A DNA stretch of 64,000 bases from Accumulibacter sp. (GCA_017302455.1 JAFLDO010000021.1:1-64000); one strand, 5' to 3'. Positions 18,689 to 27,111 are shown, counted from the stretch's first letter. Notes: generated by a model from the sequence alone, not told the origin. A program made the numbers and translations.

Positions 18689-19483
18689 CTACCAGAGCTT
18701 CCACCACGGTTCCCGACGATCGAGGCCACGCCGGTAGTAGTCGCTGTTCGGATAGTTCGTGCGCATGACCCGTTCGGCGTCGTCGCGCAGATCGTTCAGA
18801 CCGAGCGAGTCGTAGGCCTTGACCATGATGAACAGCGCTTCTTCGGTAGCCGGTGCGTCCGGGTAGTTCTTGACCGCGTACTGGGCGCGGTTGGCGGCGG
18901 CAAGGTAGGCTCCGCGTTTCATGTAGTAGCGGGCGACGTGGAGTTCGAGCGAGGCCAGCGCATTGACCAGATACTTCATGCGCAGGAGCGCATCGGGCGT
19001 GTACTTGCTGTCGGGAAAGCGGGTCACCAACTCCCGGAACGCGTCGAAGGATTCGCGCGCGCCCTTCGGGTCGCGTTCGGTCATGTCCTGGTTGCTGATG
19101 GTACCCATGATTCCCAGGTCTTCGTTGAAGTTGATCAGGCCGCGCAGGTAATAGACGTAGTCCACATTCGGGTGGTTCGGATGCAGCTTGATGAAACGGT
19201 CGCAAGCGGCTACCGCCGAAGCGGGTTCCTGATCTTTCCAGTAGGCATAGGCGATCTCGATCTGCGCCTGCTGGGCGTAGCGGCCGTAGGGATAGCGCGA
19301 CTCGAGCTTTTCGAAGTACTTGATCGCCTTGGCGTAGGAGCCGTCGTTGAGTGCGTCCTTGGCTTCGGCGTAGAGCTTGTTGGCCGACCAGCCTATGGTT
19401 TCATCCTTCTCCGCCGGCAGAAGACCGCAGCCGGCAATGAGGGCGGCGACAATAAGCGCTGCGATAACCGCTAAACTACGCAT
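18689..19483 (-). CDS. bamD: Outer-membrane assembly lipoprotein BamD
   Basis: 264 residues from ATG 19483. The lipobox LIAGC near residue 20 marks lipidation and signal peptidase II processing. The rest is five tetratricopeptide-type helical repeats (SYAKAIKYFEKLESRYPYGRYAQQAQIEIAY is the first, in pieces), with YVYYLRGLINF and the WWKLW tail. BamD is the essential lipoprotein of the BAM complex that folds outer-membrane proteins. The start codon overlaps the rluD start on the other strand, so its promoter must lie inside rluD. Confidence 0.95.
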   Translation of the reverse strand: MRSLAVIAALIVAALIAGCGLLPAEKDETIGWSANKLYAEAKDALNDGSYAKAIKYFEKLESRYPYGRYAQQAQIEIAYAYWKDQEPASAVAACDRFIKLHPNHPNVDYVYYLRGLINFNEDLGIMGTISNQDMTERDPKGARESFDAFRELVTRFPDSKYTPDALLRMKYLVNALASLELHVARYYMKRGAYLAAANRAQYAVKNYPDAPATEEALFIMVKAYDSLGLNDLRDDAERVMRTNYPNSDYYRRGLDRREPWWKLW

Positions 19484-20612
19484 GATGGAAAACCCACAGA
19501 AGAAAAAGGCGCCGGCGGATGCGTCCATCAAGGACAGCGGGCCGGCCGATTATAGCGCAAACGCCGGAATCGCCCTGCGCGTGCCCACCGCTTGTGGCGG
19601 TCAGCGCCTGGATCAGGTGCTGGCCCGCCTGCTGTCGCAGCACTCGCGCAGTCGTTTGCAGGACTGGATCCGCGAGGGACGCGTTGCCGTTGGCGGCGCG
19701 GTAACTGTGGAGCCCCGCTTCCGGCTCTGGGGTGGTGAGACCATCGCTCTCACCGAGTCGACTGACGAGCGTGCCGAAGCCTCGGCCCCGGAGGAAATCC
19801 CATTGCGGATTGTCTTCGAGGACGACACCCTGATCGTCCTCGACAAGCAGGCAGGCTTGGTGGTGCATCCCGGTAGCGGGAACTGGCGCGGAACACTATT
19901 GAATGGCTTGTTGCACCACGCGCCGCAACTCGCCAGGGTGCCGCGGGCGGGCATCGTGCATCGACTCGACAAGGATACTACTGGGCTGATGGTGGTCGCG
20001 AAGACACTGGAGGCGCAGACCGACCTGGTACGGCAGTTGCAGGCACGCAGCGTGAAGCGGTGCTATCAGGCGCTGGTGCGCGGCATCGTCGAGGGTGCTG
20101 GAATCGTCGATGCACCCATCGGCCGCCATCCGACGGTACGCACCAGGATGGCCGTGGTGAGCGGCGGCAGGCCGGCGCGCACGCACTATCGGGTGCTGGA
20201 GCGCTTCGTTGCCTGCACGCTGATCGAATGCGCACTGGAGACCGGACGGACCCACCAGATACGTGTGCACATGACGTCGATCGCCCATCCGCTGGTGGGT
20301 GACCCGATCTATGGTGGCGGCGCCAGCCGTGTGCCGCAAGGAGCCGTATTTCCTCGCCAGGCACTGCATGCCTGCCGTCTGGCGCTGGTACACCCGGCGT
20401 CCGGGAAGGCGATGCTCTGGAGATCAGGCGTACCCGCCGACATGGCGGCGCTGATCGACAGGCTGCGCCTGGAATCGCTGGCGGCGCATGGCGCTGAGCA
20501 GTTAGCCGAGGGCGCGGACGACGAGGACGACTGGGATGAGGGCGACGATCGCGCAGAGATGATCGACCTGGGTGACGAGGATCCTGACGATGGGGACCTG
20601 GGTGAGCAGTGA
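19482..20612 (+). CDS. rluD: 23S rRNA pseudouridine(1911/1915/1917) synthase
   Basis: About 376 residues if ATG 19482 is used (19485 is equally possible). An S4 RNA-binding domain (GGQRLDQVLARLLSQHSRSRLQDWIREG, in pieces, about 35-90) precedes the catalytic domain with GIVHRLDKDTTGLMVVAK, where the Asp of HRLD is the nucleophile, then TGRTHQIRVHM and HPLVGDPIYGG. RluD modifies helix 69 of 23S rRNA. The last 45 residues are very acidic (DDEDDWDEGDD), longer than in E. coli. No ribosome site is visible before 19482, so the true start may be a later codon. Its end overlaps pgeF; bamD-rluD-pgeF adjacency is common in proteobacteria. Confidence 0.93.
   Translation: MMENPQKKKAPADASIKDSGPADYSANAGIALRVPTACGGQRLDQVLARLLSQHSRSRLQDWIREGRVAVGGAVTVEPRFRLWGGETIALTESTDERAEASAPEEIPLRIVFEDDTLIVLDKQAGLVVHPGSGNWRGTLLNGLLHHAPQLARVPRAGIVHRLDKDTTGLMVVAKTLEAQTDLVRQLQARSVKRCYQALVRGIVEGAGIVDAPIGRHPTVRTRMAVVSGGRPARTHYRVLERFVACTLIECALETGRTHQIRVHMTSIAHPLVGDPIYGGGASRVPQGAVFPRQALHACRLALVHPASGKAMLWRSGVPADMAALIDRLRLESLAAHGAEQLAEGADDEDDWDEGDDRAEMIDLGDEDPDDGDLGEQ
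19549..19554 (-). promoter_or_regulatory. Candidate -10 box for bamD inside the rluD reading frame
   Basis: The minus strand reads TATAAT exactly here, about 65 bases upstream of the bamD start. No good -35 is seen 17 bases further up. It lies within the first 25 codons of the longest rluD frame, as expected for tightly overlapping divergent genes. Confidence 0.5.
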
Positions 20613-21420
20613 GCACTGGATCGTCCCCGACTGGCCGGCGCCGGCGTCTGTTCGTAGCCTGATTACCACGCGTCACGGCGGCGTGAGTGCGGCGCCTTAC
20701 GGCAGCTTAAACCTCGGCGATCATGTGGGTGACGATCAGGGAGCGGTCCACGAGAATCGCCGGCGGCTTGCCCTGAGCCTGCCGGCGCCGCCGTCCTGGC
20801 TGAATCAGGTGCATGGGACGAGGGTAATCGATATTGCCGATGTCGGTTCGACGCCGGTGCCGGCTGCCGATGCTGCCATCGCGCGCAGTGTCGGCGTCGT
20901 CTGTGGGGTGATGACCGCAGACTGTCTGCCGGTGCTGCTCTGCGACCGGTCGGGCAGCGTCGTCGCCGCCGCGCATGCCGGCTGGCGCGGCTTGCAGGCG
21001 GGCGTCATCGAGCGGACCGTAGCGGCGCTCGGCGTTGCCGAGGGGCAAGTGCTTGCCTATCTCGGGCCGGCCATCGGTCCGCTCGCCTTCGAGGTCGGCG
21101 ACGAGGTGCGCATGGCCTTCGTCGACGCCCGCGCCGAGGCGGCAGCGGCGTTCACGCCGCTGAGCGATCGCCAGAGACGCGACAGAGAGGACTGCGGCGA
21201 GGGCCCTGTTCCTCAACCGGCGCTGGGGTTGCCGAAGCATTCGGGCAAGTGGCTGGCTGATATCTACCTGCTGGCGCGGCAGGCACTGGGCAGCGTTGGC
21301 GTCGAGGCCGTGTACGGTGGCGGTTACTGCACCGTGCATGAAGAGAACCGCTTCTTTTCGTACCGGCGTGACGGCGTGACCGGGCGGATGGCGTCGCTGG
21401 TCTGGCTGGCCGGCGAGTAG
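20590..21420 (+). CDS. pgeF: Peptidoglycan editing factor PgeF (YfiH, laccase-domain)
   Basis: 276 residues from ATG 20590, with GAGG at 20577-20580; GTG 20572 and GTG 20602 are alternatives. Motifs of the Cu-oxidase_4/YfiH family are clear: TTRHGGVSAAPYGSLNLG, NQVHGTRV, MTADCLPVLLC, AAHAGWRGLQAG and the final YCTVHEENRFFSYRRDG. The Cys and His residues form a zinc or copper site. PgeF removes mis-incorporated L-Ser from muropeptides in E. coli, and homologues also act on purine nucleosides. It overlaps the rluD end by 23 bases, which suggests coupling. Confidence 0.93.
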   Translation: MGTWVSSEHWIVPDWPAPASVRSLITTRHGGVSAAPYGSLNLGDHVGDDQGAVHENRRRLALSLPAPPSWLNQVHGTRVIDIADVGSTPVPAADAAIARSVGVVCGVMTADCLPVLLCDRSGSVVAAAHAGWRGLQAGVIERTVAALGVAEGQVLAYLGPAIGPLAFEVGDEVRMAFVDARAEAAAAFTPLSDRQRRDREDCGEGPVPQPALGLPKHSGKWLADIYLLARQALGSVGVEAVYGGGYCTVHEENRFFSYRRDGVTGRMASLVWLAGE

Positions 21421-21636
21421 TCAGCGATCGGGCGGGTCGGCGTCGGCGTCGCGAGTCGATTCGGGGTTCTTGCGGGCGGCACGGCGGCGCCTTCCAGGGC
21501 CGCCGAAGAGCCAAAGCAGCAAAGCAAGCGGCAGCAGACCGTAGAACAGCAGGGTCAAGATCCCGCCAATGACGCTGGTTTCGGTCAGCGCCATCAACAC
21601 GGTGACGTACAGCCAACCGATGGCGACGATGTACAT
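21421..21636 (-). CDS. Small two-helix membrane protein, 71 aa
   Basis: The start at ATG 21636 gives MYIVAIGWLYVTVLMALTE, a first membrane helix, then GILTLLFYGLLPLALLLWLFG as the second, and a basic-acidic hydrophilic tail (GRRRRAARKNPEST). No ribosome site precedes it. A perfect -10 box six bases upstream suggests a leaderless message. It is convergent with pgeF. I know of no function for such proteins. Confidence 0.7.
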   Translation of the reverse strand: MYIVAIGWLYVTVLMALTETSVIGGILTLLFYGLLPLALLLWLFGGPGRRRRAARKNPESTRDADADPPDR

Positions 21637-21642
21637 CAGGGA

Positions 21643-21648
21643 ATTATA
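21643..21648 (-). promoter_or_regulatory. TATAAT box placed for a leaderless transcript
   Basis: The minus strand has exact TATAAT with only six bases (TCCCTG) before ATG 21636. Transcription starting about 7 bases after the box would begin at the start codon itself. The -35 region is poor. Confidence 0.5.
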
Positions 21649-21752
21649 GGCGGATGCAGCATTGTGCTGGTGGCTCCGTCTGTGCCGTGCGACATCCCAT
21701 GCGCCGCAGGCAAGTGAGAGAGGCATGGGCAGGACAGGTCGGCATGTTGGCA

Positions 21753-21781
21753 TTGACAGCGTGGATGCTGCAATACAGAAT
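21753..21781 (+). promoter_or_regulatory. Sigma-70-type promoter for phaB
   Basis: Exact TTGACA at 21753-21758 and CAGAAT at 21776-21781 with 17-base spacing. The predicted start near 21788 gives a leader of about 80 bases before the phaB ATG. Confidence 0.65.
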
Positions 21782-21869
21782 CACGGGTCGGGTTGCTCGG
21801 CAGATGCTGTAATCGTGGCGGTATGGTACCGTCCATTGTTTCAATCGTCCTAACAGAAAGGGAAGAGCT

Positions 21870-22613
21870 ATGACGCAACGTGTTGCTTTGGTTACGGGGG
21901 CCATGGGTGGGATCGGTACGGCCATCTGCCAGGAACTGGCGAAGGCCGGTCACAAGGTGGTCGCCGCTTACCATCCGGAGTTTGACAAGCCGGAAGAATG
22001 GACGAAGGCCATGGCAGAAGCCGGTTTCAACGACTTCATCTGTGTTGCCGGCGACGTCTCCGACTACGATTCCTGCGTCGCCCTCACCGCCGAAGCCGAA
22101 GCCAAGGCGGGTCCGATCGATATTCTGGTCAATAACGCCGGCATTACCCGTGACAAGATGTTCGCACGCATGGAACTGGCACAGTGGAATGCCGTGATCT
22201 CGACGAACCTAAGCAGCCTCTTCAACATGACGAAGCAAGTGTCGGCGAAGATGGCCGAGCGTGGTTGGGGTCGCATCATCAACATCTCGTCGCTCAACGG
22301 CCTCAAGGGTCAGGCGGGGCAGACCAACTACTCGGCGGCCAAGGCCGGTGTGATTGGTTTCACCAAGGCGCTTGCCGCCGAGGTCGCGGCCAAGGGTGTG
22401 ACGGTCAACGCCATCTGCCCGGGTTATGTAGCGACGCCGATGGTCATGGCGATCAAGCCGGAGATTCTGCAGGGCATCGTCGACACGGTGCCGATGAAGC
22501 GTCTGGCCAAGCCGGAAGAGATCGGTGGTGCGTGCGCCTATCTCGCTTCCGACATCGCCGGCTTCATGACCGGTTCGACGATGAACATCTGTGGTGGCCT
22601 CTACTATCAGTAA
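21870..22613 (+). CDS. phaB: Acetoacetyl-CoA reductase (PHB synthesis)
   Basis: 247 residues, a classical short-chain dehydrogenase: cofactor motif TGAMGGIGTAIC near the start, NNAGITRD, the active-site Ser in INISSLNGLKG, and YSAAK with catalytic Tyr and Lys. The segment GQAGQTNYSAAKAG and the end MTGSTMNICGGLYYQ (in pieces) are characteristic of PhaB rather than FabG. It reduces acetoacetyl-CoA to (R)-3-hydroxybutyryl-CoA with NADPH. GGGAAGAG lies before ATG 21870. phaC and phaA are not in the window. A strong terminator follows. Confidence 0.92.
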   Translation: MTQRVALVTGAMGGIGTAICQELAKAGHKVVAAYHPEFDKPEEWTKAMAEAGFNDFICVAGDVSDYDSCVALTAEAEAKAGPIDILVNNAGITRDKMFARMELAQWNAVISTNLSSLFNMTKQVSAKMAERGWGRIINISSLNGLKGQAGQTNYSAAKAGVIGFTKALAAEVAAKGVTVNAICPGYVATPMVMAIKPEILQGIVDTVPMKRLAKPEEIGGACAYLASDIAGFMTGSTMNICGGLYYQ

Positions 22614-22640
22614 ACGTTCTTCCTGTTGCAGGGTGTGCAG

Positions 22641-22670
22641 AACAGGCTCCGAAAGGGGCCTGTTTTTTTT
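22641..22670 (+). terminator. Strong intrinsic terminator after phaB
   Basis: Ten-base stem AACAGGCTCC / GGGGCCTGTT with one G-T pair and a GAAA loop, followed by a run of T ending at 22671. It separates phaB from phaR. Confidence 0.92.
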
Positions 22671-22678
22671 TGCTGGAG

Positions 22679-22684
22679 TATAAT
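22679..22684 (+). promoter_or_regulatory. Candidate -10 box for phaR
   Basis: Exact TATAAT just after the T-run of the phaB terminator. The corresponding -35 would fall in the terminator stem and is poor. It would give a leader of about 65 bases to the phaR start. Confidence 0.5.
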
Positions 22685-22754
22685 TGTGTTGCACCGCACC
22701 AATGAGCGTCAAAGAGCGCCCCCCGAGTCATCTGCCCATGGAGGAATGATCGTC

Positions 22755-23330
22755 ATGCCCGAGCAGCTACGACTGATCAAGAAATACCCGAACCGTCGTC
22801 TTTACGACACCAAGACAAGCGCTTACATCACGTTGAGCGATGTCAAGGATCTGGTGTTGTCGCGCGAGAATTTCAACGTCCTCGACGCCAAGACCGGCGA
22901 AGACATCACCCGCGCCATCCTTCTGCAGATCATCCTCGAAGAGGAAGCGGCCGGCATCCCCCTGTTCACGACCGACCTGCTCGCCCAGATGATCCGCTTT
23001 TACGGCCACGCGATGCAGGGCATGCTCGGCAAGTATCTGGAAACCAACATCAAGTCATTTGTCGACTTCCAGAAGAAGCTGCAGGATCAGTCGCAACAAC
23101 TCTACGGCGAGAACAGCAGCCAGATGCAGAGCGACATGTGGTCCCAGTTCATGAACTTCCAGGGGCCGGCGATGCAGACGATGATGGCGACCTACATGGA
23201 GCAGAGCCGGAAGATGCTGCACCAGATGCAGGACCAGTTGAAGACCCAGACACGCACTCTTTTCACCAGCATACCGCTGCCCGGCTTTCCGTCGGATGCC
23301 GGGAAACAGTCCACTGACGCCGAGAAGTAG
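22755..23330 (+). CDS. phaR: Polyhydroxyalkanoate synthesis repressor PhaR
   Basis: 191 residues. ATG 22755 is preferred over ATG 22746 because GGAGG at 22740-22744 is ten bases away. The N-terminal PHB/PHA DNA-binding domain is typical: LIKKYPNRRLYDTKTSAYITL, then the PHB_acc domain (LLQIILEEEAAGIPLFTTDLL, in pieces). The C-terminal half is a Gln/Met-rich amphipathic helix, as expected for binding to PHB granules. PhaR represses phasin and often its own gene, and is released when PHB accumulates. Confidence 0.93.
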   Translation: MPEQLRLIKKYPNRRLYDTKTSAYITLSDVKDLVLSRENFNVLDAKTGEDITRAILLQIILEEEAAGIPLFTTDLLAQMIRFYGHAMQGMLGKYLETNIKSFVDFQKKLQDQSQQLYGENSSQMQSDMWSQFMNFQGPAMQTMMATYMEQSRKMLHQMQDQLKTQTRTLFTSIPLPGFPSDAGKQSTDAEK

Positions 23331-23492
23331 TTCGTTGCCCGGGAGTTCCGGGTCGGTCTCAGTTGCTGCCTTTCAGCCGTGGATTCGTGTGTGCTCCACC
23401 TTGCCACGCCCATTCGACAAAACGGCCCGCCAGCGCGTGCGCCGGACAGGCCGTGCCGAAACCAGCAGCGCCGCTGCGCTGCCTAGAGCTAG

Positions 23493-24698
23493 CTAGCGCA
23501 ACAGTGCCACATAGGTCGCCGCGATGATGGCGGTGGTAATGACGCCACTGATGTTGGCGCCGAGTGCCTGCGGCATGACGATCGCTCCGGCGTTGGCCGA
23601 ACTGGCGACCTTCTGGACGATCTTGGCAGTCGTCGGGACGCAACTGACTCCGGCAATTCCAATGATCGGGTTGTACTTTCCACCGCTCCAGAAATACAGG
23701 ATGTAACCACCCACCAGGCCGCCGAGAGCCGAGATCGTCAGCGCCAGCATACCTAGCAGCAGCAGCTTCAATACCGTCGGCTCGAGCAGGGTATTGGCTT
23801 CGCAGAGAACGCCCAGCGTCAAGCCGAGGAAGAAGGTCGCTGCATAGAGAAAGACTTCGCCGAGAAGCTTGGTGAAAGGCTCGATACCGCTCTCGCGCAC
23901 CGCGACGCCGAGGAACAGCGAGAAGAACAGGGGGGCGGCCACCGGAAAAAGCAGGCACAGCAGCGTACAGGCGACCACGGCGAAAGTGAGTTTCTGCGAG
24001 CGACTGATTTTCGGCCCACGATCGGAGGCCATGCTGATGCCGCGGATCCGCTCGGGTACCAGCCACTTGATCAGGTACGGATAGGCACCATAGGTCAGGC
24101 CTAGGTAGAGGTAGCCGACGACCGTGATCGGCACGAACAGATCCTTGGCCAGCACCAGCGAGGTGAACAGGACCATCGGCCCGTCGGCGCCACCGATGGT
24201 GGCGACGGCTGCGGCCTGGCCTGGATTGAGACCCAGCCAGATGGCGATCGGGAAAACCGCAATGGTCCCCAGTTCGGCGAAGAGCGCAATGAAGATGCTC
24301 TGGAACGGCCGCGCCATCACGTAACCGACATCGAGCAGGACGCCGATGCCCATGAAGACCAGGCAGGCGATCAGGCCGTTGCTGAAGGTCAACGTGTAGA
24401 TGGGCTGCAGCCAGTCGATCTGCATGATGTTCATCAGATCGAGTGGATCGGACATCAACGGGTCGACGAACAGCGTTCCCATCTTCTTGGCGTCGAGGAA
24501 CATCACGCCAGCGTTGACCGACGACATGCCCAGTCCCATCGGGATCATCAGCAGAGGCTCGAGAACGTTCTTCGAGCCCAGGTAGATCAGCAAGAAGCCG
24601 AGCAGCATCAGGAAGATGCGCCCGAACATGATTTTCGGTTCGGAGGCAACCAGCGTGGCGATGCCTTGGAACAGATCAAGAAAATGAATGCCTTCCAT
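23493..24698 (-). CDS. Sodium-pumping decarboxylase beta subunit (OadB/MmdB family)
   Basis: 401 residues from ATG 24698, with about nine to eleven membrane helices. Residues known from oxaloacetate decarboxylase OadB are present: the Asp of TIGGADGPMVLFTS (equivalent to Asp203) and YNPIIGIAGVSCVP (the Asn373/Ser382 region), both involved in Na+ translocation. It couples decarboxylation of carboxybiotin to Na+ export. Last gene of the operon, 94 bases after the biotin carrier. Length is close to the family norm (about 380-430). Confidence 0.92.
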   Translation of the reverse strand: MEGIHFLDLFQGIATLVASEPKIMFGRIFLMLLGFLLIYLGSKNVLEPLLMIPMGLGMSSVNAGVMFLDAKKMGTLFVDPLMSDPLDLMNIMQIDWLQPIYTLTFSNGLIACLVFMGIGVLLDVGYVMARPFQSIFIALFAELGTIAVFPIAIWLGLNPGQAAAVATIGGADGPMVLFTSLVLAKDLFVPITVVGYLYLGLTYGAYPYLIKWLVPERIRGISMASDRGPKISRSQKLTFAVVACTLLCLLFPVAAPLFFSLFLGVAVRESGIEPFTKLLGEVFLYAATFFLGLTLGVLCEANTLLEPTVLKLLLLGMLALTISALGGLVGGYILYFWSGGKYNPIIGIAGVSCVPTTAKIVQKVASSANAGAIVMPQALGANISGVITTAIIAATYVALLR

Positions 24699-24792
24699 AC
24701 GCTTCAGTCCTCGCGCCAGGCGGCAGGAATCGTCTGCCCGCGCATCGAGTTGCAAACGACAGGAACTCGTCGCTCCTGCCTATGGGCTTGGC

Positions 24793-25191
24793 TCAAGCGA
24801 TGGTCAGCAGCGGCTGACCGCCCTCGACCGCGTCACCGGGTGCGACCAGCACGCGTGTGACCTGACCGGCGCGAGTCGCGATGACCGGGGTTTTCATCTT
24901 CATGGCTTCGAGGACCATCAACCGATCGCCGACCGCCACCGCCTGGCCGACCTTGACGTCGACCTCGACTACCACGCCACCCATCCCGGCAACCTCGTCG
25001 CCCGCCCCGGCGGAAGCCGTGGCTGGTCGCGGTGCTGCGGCCGTCGGCGCGGCGCTGGTGGCGCTGCCTGCGGCGGCTACCGCCATGGGGGCGGCAGGGG
25101 CGGGTGATTGCGGCGCCTGGCCGGAAGTAAGTTCGAGAACGCTGACCTCGTACTCACGTCCGTTGACGGTAACCTTGAAATGTCTGGGCAT
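24793..25191 (-). CDS. Biotin carrier subunit of the sodium-pumping decarboxylase
   Basis: 132 residues. An N-terminal stretch VTVNGREYEVSV, an Ala/Pro-rich flexible linker (about 30-62), and a C-terminal biotinyl domain with VLEAMKMKTPV, where the Lys is biotinylated, and the GDAVEGGQPLLTI end. The swinging biotin moves CO2 from the carboxyltransferase to the membrane beta subunit. It lies between the OadG-like and beta genes. This arrangement matches MmdC of methylmalonyl-CoA decarboxylase. Confidence 0.92.
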   Translation of the reverse strand: MPRHFKVTVNGREYEVSVLELTSGQAPQSPAPAAPMAVAAAGSATSAAPTAAAPRPATASAGAGDEVAGMGGVVVEVDVKVGQAVAVGDRLMVLEAMKMKTPVIATRAGQVTRVLVAPGDAVEGGQPLLTIA

Positions 25192-25203
25192 ATCGTGCTC
25201 CTT

Positions 25204-25533
25204 CTATCTGGGGCCTCGGCCCGTGGGCCCCGGCGTATGGGAATGCTGGGAGGCGCGTGCGCCGGCTGCCCAGCCGTGACTGGTTGGTGCAATGTGCAGG
25301 ATGCGGTGCGGTCCCATGGCTGCGAAGATCGCCGCAGACAGCGCGGCGACATCTTCATCGGGAACGCCGAGGCCGACCGGACAAACGGTTCCCGTCGGGA
25401 TATCGAGCGGTTTCGTCTTTTCCATCCGGCCGGTCACCGAAACCATTATCTTGATCAGCACGGCAACCAGCACCGAGATGACGATGGATATGCCGTAGAC
25501 CTGCAGCGCCTTGAAGATGGCGTCAGTCACCAT
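25204..25533 (-). CDS. OadG-like (gamma/delta) membrane subunit of the decarboxylase
   Basis: 109 residues with one N-terminal membrane helix (YGISIVISVLVAVLIKIMV) and a hydrophilic tail containing PDEDVAALSAAIFAAMGPHRILHI. That last pattern is typical of OadG/MmdD subunits, which link the carboxyltransferase to the membrane part and can bind zinc. The tail is His- and Pro-rich (HSHTPGPTGRGPR). It sits 24 bases after the carboxyltransferase gene. Confidence 0.82.
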   Translation of the reverse strand: MVTDAIFKALQVYGISIVISVLVAVLIKIMVSVTGRMEKTKPLDIPTGTVCPVGLGVPDEDVAALSAAIFAAMGPHRILHIAPTSHGWAAGARASQHSHTPGPTGRGPR

Positions 25534-25557
25534 GGGGTGTTTTCCTTCCGTTGCCGA

Positions 25558-27111
25558 TTACATGGGAATGTTGCCGTGCTTCTTCGCCGGCCTGAGTTCG
25601 CGCTTGTCGAGAGTCTTGCGCAGGGCGAGGGCAACCATCCAGCGCGTATCCTGCGGTTCGATGACATCGGTGATGTAGAAATTGCTGGCCGACACGTAAG
25701 GCGAGGCGAACTCGTCACGATATTCCTGCGCCAGTTCCGCCGCCCTGGCCTGACGATCATCGGCCTGTTCAAGTTCTTTGCGATAGAGGATCTTGACGGC
25801 GGCCTCGGCGCCCATGACGGCGATTTCGGCCGTTGGCCAGGCGTAAACCATATCGGCGCCCATTTCCTGGCTGCACATGGCGAGATACGAGCCACCGTAA
25901 GCCTTGCGCAGGATTACGGTGATCTTCGGTGCGGTGCACGAACCGTAAGCCGAGAGCATTTTGGCGCCGTGGCGGATGATGCCGCCGCGTTCCTGCTCGA
26001 CGCCGGGCAGGAAGCCCGGGACATCGACCAGGGTCACCACCGGGACGTTGAAGATGTTGCAGGTCCGGACGAAGCGGGCCACCTTGTCGGCCGCATTGAG
26101 GTCGAGCGCGCCCGCCATCACCATCGGCTGGTTGGCGACGATGCCGACGACGACGCCGCTGATGCGGGCGAAGCCGACGATCACGTTGCGGGCAAAGCCG
26201 GCATGTACTTCGAGGAGCTCGCCATGGTCCACCACCCGGCGAATTACGGAATACATGTCAAGCGGCTCTGACGGGCTGTCAGGAATGCAGTCGTTGATCG
26301 CCGGGTCTTCCATTTCCTCGATCGGCACGGCGAGATTGTGCGGCGGATCCTCGGTGTTGTTGGCCGGCAGATAAGACAGCAGTTGCTTGACCAGGGCGAT
26401 CGCGTGCTGGTCGTCTTCGGCGACGAAGTGGGCATTGCCGCTGATCGTCGAATGCATCTCGGCGCCGCCGACCTCCGCCATCGTCGTCGCCCGACCGGTC
26501 ACCGCCTTGATCACCTCGGGGCCGGTAAGGAACATGTGCGCGTTGTTGCGCGTCATGATCACGAAGTCCATCAGCGCCGGCGAGTAGGCGGCACCGCCAG
26601 CGCAGGGACCACAGATCACCGCGATTTGCGGGACAACGCCGGAGAGCAGGACATTGGCGTAGAAGACGTCGCCGTAGCCGGAAAGCGCATCGACACCCTC
26701 CTGAATACGCGCACCGCCCGAATCCTTGAACGCTACCACCGGCACGCCGATCTTCAGCGCATGACGCATGATGCGGGTGATTTTCCGGGCTTGCATCTTG
26801 CCCAGCGTACCGGCGACGACGCTGAAGTCCTGGCTGAATGCCGCCACCTGCGTGCTGCCGACGTAGCCGTTGCCCGCGATCACCCCGTCGGCGGGGAGCA
26901 CGCGCCCAGCCATGCCGAAGGCAGTGGCGTTGTGCGCCGCATAGAGGCCGAGTTCCTGGAAAGTGCCCTCCTCGAACAGCGTGTCGAGCCGCTCGCGAGC
27001 CGACAGGAGGCCCTTGGCGTGTAGCGCTTCCAACTTCTCGGGACTGACGTTTTCAGTCAGTTTTGCACGCTTCGCGCGCAGCTTTTCGATCAACTCCGGT
27101 CGTATCGTCAT
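25558..27111 (-). CDS. mmdA: Methylmalonyl-CoA decarboxylase alpha subunit / acyl-CoA carboxyltransferase
   Basis: 517 residues from ATG 27111, chosen because AGGA lies eight bases upstream. Two crotonase-like carboxyltransferase halves are seen: SARERLDTLFEEGTFQELG, DSGGARIQEGVDALSGYGD and GPCAGGAAYSPALMDF in the first; DVPGFLPGVEQERGGIIRHG, AYGGSYLAMCS and PTAEIAVMGAEAA in the second. These fit MmdA and propionyl-CoA carboxylase beta chains. With a biotin carrier and an OadB-like pump, and no biotin carboxylase, the complex most likely decarboxylates methylmalonyl-CoA to propionyl-CoA while exporting Na+. First gene of the operon. Confidence 0.9.
   Translation of the reverse strand: MTIRPELIEKLRAKRAKLTENVSPEKLEALHAKGLLSARERLDTLFEEGTFQELGLYAAHNATAFGMAGRVLPADGVIAGNGYVGSTQVAAFSQDFSVVAGTLGKMQARKITRIMRHALKIGVPVVAFKDSGGARIQEGVDALSGYGDVFYANVLLSGVVPQIAVICGPCAGGAAYSPALMDFVIMTRNNAHMFLTGPEVIKAVTGRATTMAEVGGAEMHSTISGNAHFVAEDDQHAIALVKQLLSYLPANNTEDPPHNLAVPIEEMEDPAINDCIPDSPSEPLDMYSVIRRVVDHGELLEVHAGFARNVIVGFARISGVVVGIVANQPMVMAGALDLNAADKVARFVRTCNIFNVPVVTLVDVPGFLPGVEQERGGIIRHGAKMLSAYGSCTAPKITVILRKAYGGSYLAMCSQEMGADMVYAWPTAEIAVMGAEAAVKILYRKELEQADDRQARAAELAQEYRDEFASPYVSASNFYITDVIEPQDTRWMVALALRKTLDKRELRPAKKHGNIPM

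Noticed and set aside
23331-23360. Small hairpin CCCGG-GAGTT-CCGGG after phaR
   Set aside because: Only five base pairs and no T-run, so it is not called a terminator.
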